Shown in pieces: positions 55,664 to 64,000 of a stretch of DNA of 64,000 nt. The notes beneath the pieces were generated by a model that searched no databases, had not been told where the DNA came from, and saw nothing but the letters and a program-made list of their open reading frames with translations. The translations under genes were made by a program, and so were the position numbers. This stretch comes from Enterobacteriaceae bacterium RIT693 (GTDB lineage: Bacteria; Pseudomonadota; Gammaproteobacteria; Enterobacterales; Enterobacteriaceae): positions 248,001-312,000 of the forward strand of contig WJYK01000005.1 of NCBI GenBank assembly GCA_009668225.1, given 5' to 3'. Every line of letters begins with the position of its first letter. The first letter of the stretch is position 1.

Positions 55664-56518
55664 ATGACCAAAGAAATGCAAAATTTAGCTTTAGCCCCTG
55701 TTGGTAACCTGGAGTCGTATATCCGGGCTGCGAACGCCTGGCCGATGTTAACGGCTGAGGAAGAGAAGGAGCTGGCTGAAAAGCTGCATTACCAGGGCAG
55801 TCTGGAAGCAGCGAAAAAGCTGATCCTGTCTCACCTGCGCTTTGTTGTTCATGTTGCACGTAACTATTCCGGTTACGGCCTGCCGCAGGCAGACCTTATC
55901 CAGGAAGGCAACATTGGCCTGATGAAAGCAGTACGCCGTTTCAACCCGGAAGTGGGTGTTCGCCTGGTCTCCTTTGCGGTGCACTGGATCAAGGCTGAAA
56001 TTCATGAATACGTGCTGCGTAACTGGCGTATTGTGAAAGTCGCCACCACCAAAGCACAGCGTAAGCTGTTCTTTAACCTGCGTAAAACCAAGCAGCGTCT
56101 GGGTTGGTTCAATCAGGATGAAGTCGAGATGGTGGCCAACGAGCTTGGCGTGTCCAGCAAAGACGTGCTTGAGATGGAATCACGCATGGCGGCGCAGGAT
56201 ATGACATTCGACATGTCGAACGACGACGACTCAGACGGTCAGCCAATGGCGCCGGTGCTGTTCCTGCAGGATAAATCCTCTAACTTTGCCGACGGCATTG
56301 AGGATGATAACTGGGAATCTCACGCCGCGGACAAGCTGAGCGATGCGATGCAGGGCCTGGACGAACGTAGCCAGCAGATTATCCGCGCGCGCTGGTTAGA
56401 TGAAGACAACAAGAGCACGCTGCAGGAACTTGCAGACCGCTATGGCGTGTCCGCCGAGCGCGTTCGTCAGCTTGAAAAGAACGCGATGAAAAAACTGCGC
56501 GCCGCTATCGAAGCCTAA
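55664..56518 (+). CDS. rpoH: Heat-shock sigma factor sigma-32
   Basis: The product is 284 residues, the E. coli length. Region 2 is intact ([40 protein letters not shown]). The RpoH box [10 protein letters not shown] is present, and region 4 reads [20 protein letters not shown]. It directs transcription of chaperone and protease genes. The level is set by an mRNA thermometer and DnaK/FtsH turnover in E. coli, and the same is likely here. Confidence 0.98.
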   Translation: MTKEMQNLALAPVGNLESYIRAANAWPMLTAEEEKELAEKLHYQGSLEAAKKLILSHLRFVVHVARNYSGYGLPQADLIQEGNIGLMKAVRRFNPEVGVRLVSFAVHWIKAEIHEYVLRNWRIVKVATTKAQRKLFFNLRKTKQRLGWFNQDEVEMVANELGVSSKDVLEMESRMAAQDMTFDMSNDDDSDGQPMAPVLFLQDKSSNFADGIEDDNWESHAADKLSDAMQGLDERSQQIIRARWLDEDNKSTLQELADRYGVSAERVRQLEKNAMKKLRAAIEA

Positions 56519-56568
56519 CGCCGATACCGTACCGCGCACCGAGAACGCCCCTCTTTGTCAGAAACGCT

Positions 56569-56597
56569 AACGCCCCACTTTATGCTGGGGCGTTTTG
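56569..56597. terminator. Terminator of rpoH
   Basis: AACGCCCCA/TGGGGCGTT is a 9-bp perfect stem with an 8-base loop, followed by TTTTGCTTTTT on the plus strand. The stop of the convergent MocR gene (56580) lies within it. Confidence 0.85.
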
Positions 56598-58070
56598 CTT
56601 TTTAGCCTCCGGCATACATTCCAACAGCACGGCAAACGCCGCCTCCATTTCGCTCTCCGGCAGGCTGGCAAAACCCATCAATAACCCCTTCTTGCGCTGC
56701 TCGGTCAGGTAGTAACGCGACAGCGGCCGCACCAGAATATTGCGGGCGTTGGCGCGCTGCGCAATCGCCACATCATCGGCCTCATCCGGCAGATTCAAAA
56801 TCAGGTGCAGGCCGGCGTTGTCGCTGAAGTCAGACAGCGCCTGTGGCCCGCAGTGGCGGGAGATAAGCTCGGTCAGGAAGGCGCGGCGGCGGCCATACAG
56901 CAGGCGCATACGACGAATATGGGCCGAATAGTGCCCGGCGGTAATAAATTCCGCCAGCGCCTGCTGAATAAGCGAGTGGCCACCGCGATACAGCTCCGCA
57001 TGCGCCGTTTTCAGGTCATTTACCAGCGGGCGCGGCAGCACCACATAGCCGAGCCTGAGCCCCGGATAAAGCGTTTTGCTGAAGGTACCGATGTAAACCA
57101 CCGGCGCTTCGGCGACCAGCCCCTGTAGAGCGGGGATCGGCTGGCCCGAGAAGCGAAATTCGCTGTCGTAATCATCTTCAATAATCCAGCTTCCGTGCTG
57201 GCGGGCAAGGGCCAGCAGGCGCTGGCGGCGCTCCAGGCTCATCACCGCGCCCAGCGGGTATTGATGAGAGGGCGTGACGAAGATCAAGCGCGGCGCTTCG
57301 CTGACCGTCTCCGGCGGGCAGAGGCCGTTCGCGTCGACGGTTAGCGGCGTGAGCCGCACGTCATTCATCGTCAGCACGTGGCGAATTCCCCAGTAAGAAG
57401 GCTCTTCGATCCACGCCAGATCGCCCCTGTCGCACAGCATCCGGGTCACCAGATCGATAGCCTGGTGGATCCCTTCGGTAATAAGAATTTGGTCGACCTG
57501 ACAGTTTACGCCGCGTGAAACGCGCAGATAGTCGACTAACGCGTGCTGCAGTTCCGGCGTGCCGCCGTTGCAGCTATAGCTGAGGCGCTCTGGTTTAGGG
57601 CGGCGGCTGATGCGTGCCTGGATCTTGCTGAATAGCGGGTGGGGGAAGGCATTCACGTCCGGGACGCCGGGAATAAAGGCCCCCCACTGGCGCGGGCTGG
57701 CGCTAACTTGCGACAGAAGATACTGGCCACGGCGGGAAATCGAAGCCTCACTGACGGACGCCGCGCCGCCTTCACCAATGTTGCCTGCTGAGGTGAAGCG
57801 ATCCGGCAGCGTTTTTTCAACAAATGTTCCGCTGCCCTGGCGGGAGGCAACATAGCCTTCGGTCATCAGCTGTTCGTAAACTGTTAAAACCGTGTTGCGT
57901 GAAATGTTAAGTTCGCTGGCTAAGTCGCGAGAGGCGGGCAGGCGGCCATGGGGCGGCAATGAACCATCCAGAATAGAGCGGCGTAGCGCGTTGTAAAGGC
58001 GCTTATGCAGAAGAATATCGGTCTCTTCCTGCAGCCTGACAAGAATCAAATCACCCACTAAATCTCGCAA
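56580..58070 (-). CDS. MocR/GabR-type regulator of the adjacent GABA transaminase gene
   Basis: The product is 496 residues. The GntR winged helix covers residues 18-85 (LLHKRLYNALRRSILDGSLP, PASRDLASELNISRNTVLTV). The PLP-dependent aminotransferase-like domain has TEGIHQAIDLVTRMLCDRGD, TPSHQYPLGAVMSLERR and the Lys block YIGTFSKTLYPGLRLGY. It is divergent from the GABA aminotransferase gene across 118 bases, the same layout as gabR-gabT in Bacillus. It probably senses PLP and GABA; that is inference. Confidence 0.93.
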   Translation of the reverse strand: MRDLVGDLILVRLQEETDILLHKRLYNALRRSILDGSLPPHGRLPASRDLASELNISRNTVLTVYEQLMTEGYVASRQGSGTFVEKTLPDRFTSAGNIGEGGAASVSEASISRRGQYLLSQVSASPRQWGAFIPGVPDVNAFPHPLFSKIQARISRRPKPERLSYSCNGGTPELQHALVDYLRVSRGVNCQVDQILITEGIHQAIDLVTRMLCDRGDLAWIEEPSYWGIRHVLTMNDVRLTPLTVDANGLCPPETVSEAPRLIFVTPSHQYPLGAVMSLERRQRLLALARQHGSWIIEDDYDSEFRFSGQPIPALQGLVAEAPVVYIGTFSKTLYPGLRLGYVVLPRPLVNDLKTAHAELYRGGHSLIQQALAEFITAGHYSAHIRRMRLLYGRRRAFLTELISRHCGPQALSDFSDNAGLHLILNLPDEADDVAIAQRANARNILVRPLSRYYLTEQRKKGLLMGFASLPESEMEAAFAVLLECMPEAKKQNAPA

Positions 58071-58188
58071 TTGGATCCCTCAGATATTCTGAATTGGTAC
58101 TCGATTATAGGGCCAATACCTGTGTAAATAAACGACATTGTTTCTGATTTGTTGCGATAAAGTGACTGGCATAACAGGAGAGACCAAG

Positions 58189-59454
58189 GTGAAAAGTGCA
58201 GAGCTGAATCAGCGTCGTTTACAGGCCACGCCGCGCGGCGTGGGCGTGATGTGTAGCTACTTTGCAGAGAAGGCTGAGAACGCCACCCTGTGGGATGTGG
58301 AAGGCAACGAGGTTATCGATTTTGCCGCCGGGATTGCGGTGCTGAACACCGGCCATCGTCATCCAAAAGTGATTGCCGCGGTAGAAAAGCAGCTACAGGC
58401 TTTTACTCATACCGCCTACCAGATTGTCCCTTATGAAAGCTACGTTTCGCTGGCAGAGCGCATCAACGATCTGGCGCCCATCGCCGGCCCGGCCAAAACC
58501 GCGTTCTTTACTACCGGTGCAGAAGCCGTTGAGAATGCTGTAAAAATTGCTCGTGCCTACACCAAACGTCCTGGCCTGATTACCTTCGGAGGCGGCTTCC
58601 ACGGCCGTACCTTTATGACCATGGCGCTGACCGGCAAAGTGGCACCTTACAAAATCGGTTTCGGCCCATTCCCAGGCTCCGTTTACCACGCGGTTTACCC
58701 CAATGCCGCGCACGGCGTCACCACTGAAGATGCGCTGAAAAGCCTCGATCGTATCTTTAAAGCGGATATCGCCGCCGATCAGGTTGCGGCCATCGTGCTG
58801 GAGCCGATCCAGGGCGAAGGCGGCTTCAACGTTGCGCCACCTGAATTCATGCAGGCGCTGCGTAAGCTGTGCGACACCCACGGCATTCTGCTGATTGCCG
58901 ATGAAGTACAGACCGGCTTCGCGCGCACCGGCAAGCTGTTCGCCATGGACTATTACGACGTTAAGGCCGACCTGATGACGATGGCGAAAAGCCTGGCCGG
59001 TGGTTTCCCGCTGTCCGGCGTTGTGGGTCGCGCTGAAGTGATGGATGCACCTGCGCCTGGTGGCCTGGGCGGCACTTATGCGGGTAACCCGCTGGCGGTT
59101 GCGGCGGCTCATGCGGTGCTGGATGTGATCAAAGAAGAGCAGCTGTGCAAGCGTGCCACCCAGCTTGGTGAACACCTGAAAGAAGTCCTGAACCAGGCCC
59201 GCCAAAGCTGCCCGGCCATTGTTGACGTGCGCGGGCAGGGCTCGATGGTGGCGGTGGAGTTTAACGATCCGCAGACCGGGAAACCTTCGCCGGAATTTAC
59301 CCGCGAAGTCCAACTGAAGGCTCAGGAACAAGGGCTGCTGCTGCTGAGCTGCGGCGTCTACGGCAACGTGATCCGCTTCCTTTATCCTCTGACCATTCCT
59401 GATGCTCAGTTCACCAAAGCGCTGGCCATTCTGTCCCAGGTGCTGAAGGGCTAA
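58189..59454 (+). CDS. 4-aminobutyrate aminotransferase (PuuE/GabT type)
   Basis: The product is 421 residues from a GTG at 58189 with AGGAGA upstream, equal to PuuE of E. coli in length. It is closer to PuuE than GabT in the blocks QRRLQATPRGVGVMC, HTAYQIVPYESYVSLAERIN and GNVIRFLYPLTIPDAQF. The class III aminotransferase motifs are there: TTGAEAVENAVKIARA, LLIADEVQTGFARTG and the Schiff-base Lys in TMAKSLAGGFPLSG. It converts GABA and 2-oxoglutarate to succinate semialdehyde and glutamate. No dehydrogenase gene is beside it. Confidence 0.93.
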   Translation: MKSAELNQRRLQATPRGVGVMCSYFAEKAENATLWDVEGNEVIDFAAGIAVLNTGHRHPKVIAAVEKQLQAFTHTAYQIVPYESYVSLAERINDLAPIAGPAKTAFFTTGAEAVENAVKIARAYTKRPGLITFGGGFHGRTFMTMALTGKVAPYKIGFGPFPGSVYHAVYPNAAHGVTTEDALKSLDRIFKADIAADQVAAIVLEPIQGEGGFNVAPPEFMQALRKLCDTHGILLIADEVQTGFARTGKLFAMDYYDVKADLMTMAKSLAGGFPLSGVVGRAEVMDAPAPGGLGGTYAGNPLAVAAAHAVLDVIKEEQLCKRATQLGEHLKEVLNQARQSCPAIVDVRGQGSMVAVEFNDPQTGKPSPEFTREVQLKAQEQGLLLLSCGVYGNVIRFLYPLTIPDAQFTKALAILSQVLKG

Positions 59455-59586
59455 AGCCCCGTACAGTGCGGCGGCAGGGAAGCCCGTCATAACAGAAGGT
59501 TTTGTTGCCCAGCGTGAAGTGGTTTATCACCCTGATATCCCCTGTTTTCCGGCGGGCGTGACCGCCGGAGTAATACGGAAAATATT

Positions 59587-60831
59587 ATGTCTGAAAACTC
59601 CACCTTCTCTCCCGCCATCGCGCGCGGGGAGCGAACGGCTGTCCCCGGTAAATCCCTGAGCTTCGTTGAAGGCGTGTCGATGATCGTCGGCACCAACATC
59701 GGTGCGGGCGTGCTTTCCATCGCCTATGCGTCGAGTAAAGCAGGCTTCTGGCCGCTGCTGTTCTGGCTGGTGCTGGTGGGCAGCCTGACCACCGTGACGA
59801 TGCTTTACGTCGCCGAATCCACCTTGCGCACTCGCCAGCACCTGCAGCTCAGCGGACTGTCGCTGCGTTACGTCGGCCGCTTTGGCGCGCTGATGATGTT
59901 CCTCTCGGTTTGCGTGAACAGCGTGGGCGCGCTGACCGCCTATATGACCGGCAGCGGCAAGCTGCTGCACTCCTTGTTTGGCATCTCTCCGGCGCTGGGC
60001 AGCGTGCTGTTTTTCATTCCTGCCGCGGGCGTGCTGTACATGGGCCTGAAGGCCATCGGGCGCGGGGAAAAGTTTATTAGCATCGGTATGGTGGTGATGA
60101 TCGCGGTGCTGGTTATCGCCACTTTGCTAAAAGAGACGACCAGCGTCGGTTACCTGCTGGAAGGTAACTGGCTGTATATGGTGCCGGTATTCAACGTGGT
60201 GGTGTTCTGCTTCTCGGCGCAGTACATCGTGCCGGAGATGGCGCGAGGGTTTGCCGATAAACCTGAGAAGCTGCCGAAGGCGATTATCGTTGGCATGGTG
60301 GTAACCTTCGCGCTGCTGGCCCTGGTACCAATGTCGGTCATCATGCTTAACGGCCTGGACGATATCTCTGAGGTGGCGACTATTTCCTGGGGGAAAGCGC
60401 TGGGAGAGTGGGCGTTCTTCTCGGCGAACCTGTTCGCGCTCTGCGCCATGCTGACGTCGTACTGGGGGCTGGGCGGCAGCTTCCTGACCAATATCTTTGA
60501 CCGCTTCCGCCTGGGCAGCGACGAACTCTCCCTGAAGCGTTTCCTGGTGCTGCTGGTGGTGGCGATTCCGCCTTTCGTGCTGGCCTACAGCGGGCTGGTG
60601 TCGTTCGTGAATGCGCTCTATTTTGCCGGCGTGTTCAGCGGCGTGATTTTGTCGATTATGCCGATTCTGATGATTAAAGGCGCTCGTCGCAGCGGTGATG
60701 TCACGCCGGGCTGGACCTGCCCGCCGTTTATGACCCATCCGCTGATTCAGATTTTCATTGTGTTGCTTTACCTCTGCAGTGCCGTTTATGCGGTTGCTTC
60801 CGCTCTGGGATACCTGCCTGCGGGCTGGTGA
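59587..60831 (+). CDS. HAAAP-family (aromatic/serine-type) amino acid permease
   Basis: The product is 414 residues with 11 hydrophobic segments. The first helix, SFVEGVSMIVGTNIGAGVLS, is the hallmark of the hydroxy/aromatic amino acid permease family (TyrP, Mtr, SdaC). It lies 132 bases downstream of the transaminase gene on the same strand and probably shares its regulation. It may import GABA or a related substrate. The family name alone would predict aromatic amino acids, so the specificity is open. Confidence 0.88.
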   Translation: MSENSTFSPAIARGERTAVPGKSLSFVEGVSMIVGTNIGAGVLSIAYASSKAGFWPLLFWLVLVGSLTTVTMLYVAESTLRTRQHLQLSGLSLRYVGRFGALMMFLSVCVNSVGALTAYMTGSGKLLHSLFGISPALGSVLFFIPAAGVLYMGLKAIGRGEKFISIGMVVMIAVLVIATLLKETTSVGYLLEGNWLYMVPVFNVVVFCFSAQYIVPEMARGFADKPEKLPKAIIVGMVVTFALLALVPMSVIMLNGLDDISEVATISWGKALGEWAFFSANLFALCAMLTSYWGLGGSFLTNIFDRFRLGSDELSLKRFLVLLVVAIPPFVLAYSGLVSFVNALYFAGVFSGVILSIMPILMIKGARRSGDVTPGWTCPPFMTHPLIQIFIVLLYLCSAVYAVASALGYLPAGW

Positions 60832-61018
60832 TTTTGATGCTTGCTCCCCCGCGCCTGGAGGCATTCCGGCGCGGTTATTTTTTTGTCACATTCCCGTTAT
60901 CTAACCTTCAAATATGTCTTTCCAAATTATCGCAAATGGCGCTATGTTTAGCATAGTGTGCTGCCGTAGCGCCGGCTGTCGCCCTTAAGTTAGCTGTCAT
61001 ATGCTTTTCTTATACCTA

Positions 61019-61070
61019 CAAACAGAATAATGCGCTAACAAACAACAACACAACAAATTCAATAACCATA
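61019..61070 (+). promoter_or_regulatory. C/A-rich livJ leader, probable GcvB sRNA target
   Basis: The leader reads CAAACAACAACACAACAAA and similar, a nearly pure C/A stretch just before livJ. GcvB uses a G/U-rich region to bind such stretches, and livJ is a known GcvB target in Salmonella and E. coli. The site is inferred by composition and position. Confidence 0.55.
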
Positions 61071-61088
61071 ACAATGGGGACTCTCAGG

Positions 61089-62192
61089 ATGAAAATGACG
61101 GGTAAAGCCTTACTGGCAGGATGCATTGCACTGGCAATGAGCCACGCGGCGATGGCAAAAGATATTAAGGTCGCGGTAGTAGGGGCAATGTCTGGGCCGG
61201 TTGCGCAATACGGCGACCAGGAATTCACCGGTGCCGAGCAGGCGGTGGCCGACATTAACGCTAAAGGCGGGATCAAAGGCGACAAACTGGTTATCACGAA
61301 ATATGACGATGCCTGTGACCCGAAACAAGCGGTAGCGGTTGCCAACAAAGTGGTGAACGACGGCATCAAGTACGTTATCGGTCACCTGTGCTCTTCTTCT
61401 ACTCAGCCAGCGTCTGATATCTACGAAGACGAAGGCATTCTGATGATCACCCCGGCGGCTACTGCCCCGGAGCTGACCGCGCGTGGCTATAAGCTGACTC
61501 TGCGTACCACTGGCCTGGACTCCGACCAGGGCCCAACCGCAGCGAAATACATTCTGGAACACGTGAAGCCTAAGCGCATTGCCGTTATCCACGATAAGCA
61601 GCAGTACGGCGAAGGTCTGGCGCGTTCCGTGCAGGACGGCCTGAAAAAAGGTGGCGCTAACGTGGTCTTCTTCGACGGTATCACCGCCGGTGAGAAAGAT
61701 TTCTCTACGCTGGTTGCTCGCCTGAAGAAAGAAAATATCGACTTCGTTTACTACGGTGGTTACCACCCGGAAATGGGGCAGATCCTGCGTCAGTCCCGCG
61801 CCGCTGGCCTGAAAACCCAGTTCATGGGGCCGGAAGGCGTGGCGAACGTTTCCCTGTCTAACATTGCCGGGGATTCCGCAGAAGGCCTGCTGGTGACCAA
61901 GCCTAAGAACTACGATCAGGTTCCTGCCAACAAACCAATTGTGGACGCCATCAAAGCCAAGAAACAGGATCCAAGCGGCGCGTTCGTCTGGACAACCTAC
62001 GCGGCGCTGCAGTCGCTGGCTGCTGGCCTGAACCAGAGCGAAGATCCGGCTGCAATCTCCAAGTACCTGAAAGGGGCGACCGTGGATACCGTTATGGGGC
62101 CGCTGTCCTGGGATCAGAAGGGCGACCTGAAAGGCTTTGAGTTCGGCGTATTTACCTGGCATGCCAACGGCACGGCCACTGACGCAAAATAA
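61089..62192 (+). CDS. livJ: Leu/Ile/Val(-Ala)-binding periplasmic protein
   Basis: The product is 367 residues from the ATG at 61089, the E. coli length. The signal peptide ends MSHAAMA before [20 protein letters not shown]. The type I binding fold with [20 protein letters not shown] and [19 protein letters not shown] (disulphide Cys pair) is nearly the E. coli sequence. It delivers branched-chain amino acids to LivHMGF. The panM-livK order is as in E. coli. Confidence 0.97.
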   Translation: MKMTGKALLAGCIALAMSHAAMAKDIKVAVVGAMSGPVAQYGDQEFTGAEQAVADINAKGGIKGDKLVITKYDDACDPKQAVAVANKVVNDGIKYVIGHLCSSSTQPASDIYEDEGILMITPAATAPELTARGYKLTLRTTGLDSDQGPTAAKYILEHVKPKRIAVIHDKQQYGEGLARSVQDGLKKGGANVVFFDGITAGEKDFSTLVARLKKENIDFVYYGGYHPEMGQILRQSRAAGLKTQFMGPEGVANVSLSNIAGDSAEGLLVTKPKNYDQVPANKPIVDAIKAKKQDPSGAFVWTTYAALQSLAAGLNQSEDPAAISKYLKGATVDTVMGPLSWDQKGDLKGFEFGVFTWHANGTATDAK

Positions 62193-62196
62193 AAGC

Positions 62197-62223
62197 AAAC
62201 GGCAACCAAATGGTTGCCGTTTT
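62197..62223 (+). terminator. Terminator of livJ
   Basis: AAACGGCAACC/GGTTGCCGTTT is an 11-bp perfect stem with a 4-base loop, beginning four bases after the livJ stop and followed by T's. Confidence 0.88.
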
Positions 62224-62284
62224 AGTGTTTACGCAAAGGTTTCTCGCAGAGGTTTCTGGAGCGATATTTTTTAGCCCGTGGTTT

Positions 62285-62419
62285 TTCCGTTCACCCGTAG
62301 ATCGGTTTTCCCTCCACGTTCAGAGCACGGTGAACGTGTCCGGGGGAATGACGGTGATTCTCCCGAGACGTTCAGCGTTGCGGTGGCTGCATATAAAACA
62401 GGACTGGAAGTGAACGGAA
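62285..62419. repeat. MITE-like element with 10-bp terminal inverted repeats (copy B)
   Basis: The element is 135 bases bounded by TTCCGTTCAC and GTGAACGGAA, exactly the ends of the element at 21420-21781. Read on the minus strand it matches the left part of that copy: CTAAG-TTCCGTTCACTTCCAG-CCTGTT, then GAACGTCT and TCACCGTCA. The large internal inverted repeat of copy A is absent. It contains no gene and sits between the livJ terminator and the stop of panM. Confidence 0.7.
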
Positions 62420-62445
62420 TCTTAGGCGTACCTTCATAGGGCAGT

Positions 62446-62826
62446 TTATTTCCCCCAACCGCCGCTCTGCTCGCTGAACCCGGAAGCCTGCATAAACGCC
62501 GTCATCACGGCATGATCCTCTACGCCGACGTCCGCCAGCCACCAGTGGGTTATCGCTGGGTTATCCCGCATCACCTCTTCCAGCAGATACTGCCCTACGC
62601 CGCGGCGGCGGGTAATTTCGCGCACTCGCAGTGAATCCAGCGCCCCGGCATCGCCTGTGAGCGTCACGCGAACCGCGCCGAGCAGGCGATCGTTAAATTT
62701 AGCTGCATAGATCCTTTCGTTGTCGCTAAGCGTTAGCGAACCGCTGGAGTATTCCGGCCAGATCTTGCCGAGGTCAATTTTATCCTGAGCGCTAAACTCA
62801 AACAGACGAATGATGGTGAGTTTCAT
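62446..62826 (-). CDS. panM: PanD maturation factor / acetyltransferase-fold protein PanM (PanZ)
   Basis: The product is 126 residues from the ATG at 62826 (MKLTIIRLFEFSAQDKIDLG), matching E. coli PanM (127). The GNAT fold has LDSLRVREITRRRGVGQYLL, the acetyl-CoA loop. It triggers self-cleavage of pro-PanD and, with CoA, inhibits it to control pantothenate synthesis. The location between livJ and livK is conserved. Confidence 0.96.
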   Translation of the reverse strand: MKLTIIRLFEFSAQDKIDLGKIWPEYSSGSLTLSDNERIYAAKFNDRLLGAVRVTLTGDAGALDSLRVREITRRRGVGQYLLEEVMRDNPAITHWWLADVGVEDHAVMTAFMQASGFSEQSGGWGK

Positions 62827-63224
62827 AAGTGACCTAACCAAAAAGCGGGAAAACCACGAGTGTAACCAATTTATTTGCCTCAGACGCTTTATCTTTTTTA
62901 TGCCGTTCAGCAGTTGATTGCTTTTTGTCGCAAAGGTAAGCCAGCCTTAAACGCGGCAGATTGAATCGTGACCAGGATAAAGCACTAAAATCCAGTGAAT
63001 TGTTCGGCTCTTTGTACCACTATTTTATGCTGATTTTGGTGCTTTTTTTTGTTTAACTATGGCGAAATACAGAATATTATCTCTACTTAATCGCCTGAAA
63101 AATAGGGAGTTTAGCCTGATAAATTGTAAATTTTACCGCTAACTCCTTCAAGGCACTGATAAAAATGGTCATTGATTATAAAAAGTACTGCGTGCTTTTT
63201 AACCACGTTATGGGGATGGAACGA
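62827..63224 (+). promoter_or_regulatory. panM-livK divergent control region with possible Lrp site
   Basis: This region of about 400 bases is AT-rich and holds no gene. CAGAATATTATCTCT at 63070-63084 fits 11 of the first 11 positions of the Lrp consensus YAGHAWATTWTDCTR and then diverges. Lrp regulates livJ and livKHMGF in E. coli. GGGGATGGAA (63212-63221) is the likely livK ribosome site. Confidence 0.4.
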
Positions 63225-64000
63225 ATGAAGATGAACGCGAAGACATTACTGGCCGGGCTGGTGGCGTTGGCTGTGTCTCACGCGGCAACCGCTGGAGACA
63301 TTAAAGTGGCTGTTGTCGGGGCAATGTCAGGCCCGGTAGCGCAGTGGGGCGACATGGAATTTAACGGTGCGCGCCAGGCTATCAAAGACATCAACGCCAA
63401 AGGCGGGATCAAAGGCGATAAGCTGGTCGGCGTTGAATATGACGACGCGTGCGATCCTAAACAAGCCGTAGCGGTTGCCAACAAAATCGTTAACGATGGC
63501 GTGAAGTACGTTATCGGTCACCTTTGCTCTTCTTCCACCCAGCCGGCTTCCGACATCTATGAAGATGAAGGCATCCTGATGATAACCCCGGGTGCGACCA
63601 ACCCTGAGCTGACCCAGCGCGGCTACGGCATGATCATGCGTACCGCTGGCCTCGACTCCTCCCAGGGCCCAACGGCGTCCAAATATATTCTGGAGCACGT
63701 TAAGCCGCAGCGCATCGCTATCATCCACGATAAGCAGCAGTACGGCGAAGGCCTGGCGCGTTCCGTGCAGGACGGCCTGAAAAAAGGCGGCGCTAACATC
63801 GTGTTCTTCGACGGGATCACCGCCGGGGACAAAGACTTCTCCACCCTGGTCGCGCGCCTGCAGAAAGAAAACATCGACTTCGTTTATTACGGCGGCTACT
63901 ACCCCGAAATGGGGCAGATCCTGCGCCAGGCACGTGCCGTTGGCCTGAAAACCCAGTTTATGGGGCCAGAAGGCGTGGGTAACGCTTCACTGTCCAATAT
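63225..64000 (+). CDS. livK: Leucine-specific binding protein, C-terminus cut by the window
   Basis: The frame is open from the ATG at 63225 to the last base (258 codons seen). The signal peptide [20 protein letters not shown] ends around ATAG, and [20 protein letters not shown] follows. [14 protein letters not shown] and [13 protein letters not shown] are LivK-type, unlike livJ. It is a paralogue of livJ (61089-62192). It binds leucine in the periplasm for LivHMGF, whose genes should follow outside the window. Confidence 0.96.
   Translation, partial: MKMNAKTLLAGLVALAVSHAATAGDIKVAVVGAMSGPVAQWGDMEFNGARQAIKDINAKGGIKGDKLVGVEYDDACDPKQAVAVANKIVNDGVKYVIGHLCSSSTQPASDIYEDEGILMITPGATNPELTQRGYGMIMRTAGLDSSQGPTASKYILEHVKPQRIAIIHDKQQYGEGLARSVQDGLKKGGANIVFFDGITAGDKDFSTLVARLQKENIDFVYYGGYYPEMGQILRQARAVGLKTQFMGPEGVGNASLSN

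Noticed and set aside
58393-59490. 365-codon open frame on the minus strand
   Set aside because: It is antisense to the GABA aminotransferase gene and has no recognisable domain or ribosome site.
61110-62198. 362-codon open frame on the minus strand
   Set aside because: It is antisense to livJ. The same kind of shadow frame appears opposite livK, as expected from codon bias.
62210-62413. 67-codon frame after livJ
   Set aside because: It overlaps the livJ terminator and the repeat element at 62285-62419 and has no coding features.
1-64000. CRISPR arrays, tRNA or rRNA genes, prophage or insertion sequence transposases
   Set aside because: I saw no regularly spaced direct repeats, no tRNA cloverleaf or rRNA sequence, and no transposase or integrase motif in any frame.

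Overview
The window is a chromosomal segment of an Enterobacteriaceae bacterium related to, but not the same as, E. coli. Two stretches follow E. coli gene order closely: gor-rlmJ-prlC-rsmJ-uspA-uspB-pitA-yhiN, and yhhT-dcrB-yhhQ-tusA-zntA ... yhhN-yhhM-yhhL-rsmD-ftsY-ftsE-ftsX-rpoH-livJ-panM-livK. The coding density, backbone base composition and accessory content would suit genera such as Cedecea, Enterobacter or Kluyvera; the sequence alone does not decide the genus.

Region 1 (1-14455, all minus strand) is a relatively AT-rich accessory block. Read in its own direction it begins with a chaperone-usher fimbrial operon: major pilin, usher, two PapD-like chaperones, minor pilin. An EAL-HTH (LuxR-type) regulator follows, then a secreted adhesin-like protein, then four large proteins built from bacterial Ig-like or invasin-like repeats. 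The last of these runs off the window. None of the four has a recognisable signal peptide, which makes this the most unusual part of the window.

Region 2 (14456-26109) is conserved backbone: glutathione reductase, 23S rRNA methyltransferase RlmJ, oligopeptidase A, 16S rRNA methyltransferase RsmJ, the universal stress proteins, phosphate transporter PitA and flavoprotein YhiN. A class A type acid phosphatase is inserted between rlmJ and prlC. An ERIC-type repeat lies next to gor. The rsmJ-uspA gap holds no dtpB but a highly structured element (21420-21781) whose 10-bp terminal inverted repeats recur exactly in a shorter inverted relative downstream of livJ (62285-62419).

Region 3 (26110-40855) is accessory again: an isolated AT-rich ComEC-type metallo-beta-lactamase-fold gene; a DeoR regulator with a HAD phosphatase and a hypoxanthine phosphoribosyltransferase-like gene; a TonB/FecR/ECF sigma/STN-type TonB-dependent receptor module with a Fur box (probable haem or iron uptake with surface signalling); an EamA exporter; a second ClpP-like protease; a MocR regulator divergent from a PaiB-like protein; and a LysR regulator divergent from phenolic acid decarboxylase.

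Region 4 (40859-56518) is mostly backbone: transporters, lipoprotein DcrB, TusA, zinc exporter ZntA with a ZntR-type operator, then an inserted LacI-SIS-PTS sugar module with a perfect palindromic operator, then yhhN-yhhM-yhhL-rsmD and the ftsY-ftsE-ftsX-rpoH cluster. Region 5 (56580-64000) holds a MocR regulator divergent from a GABA transaminase and an amino acid permease, then livJ, panM and the start of livK.
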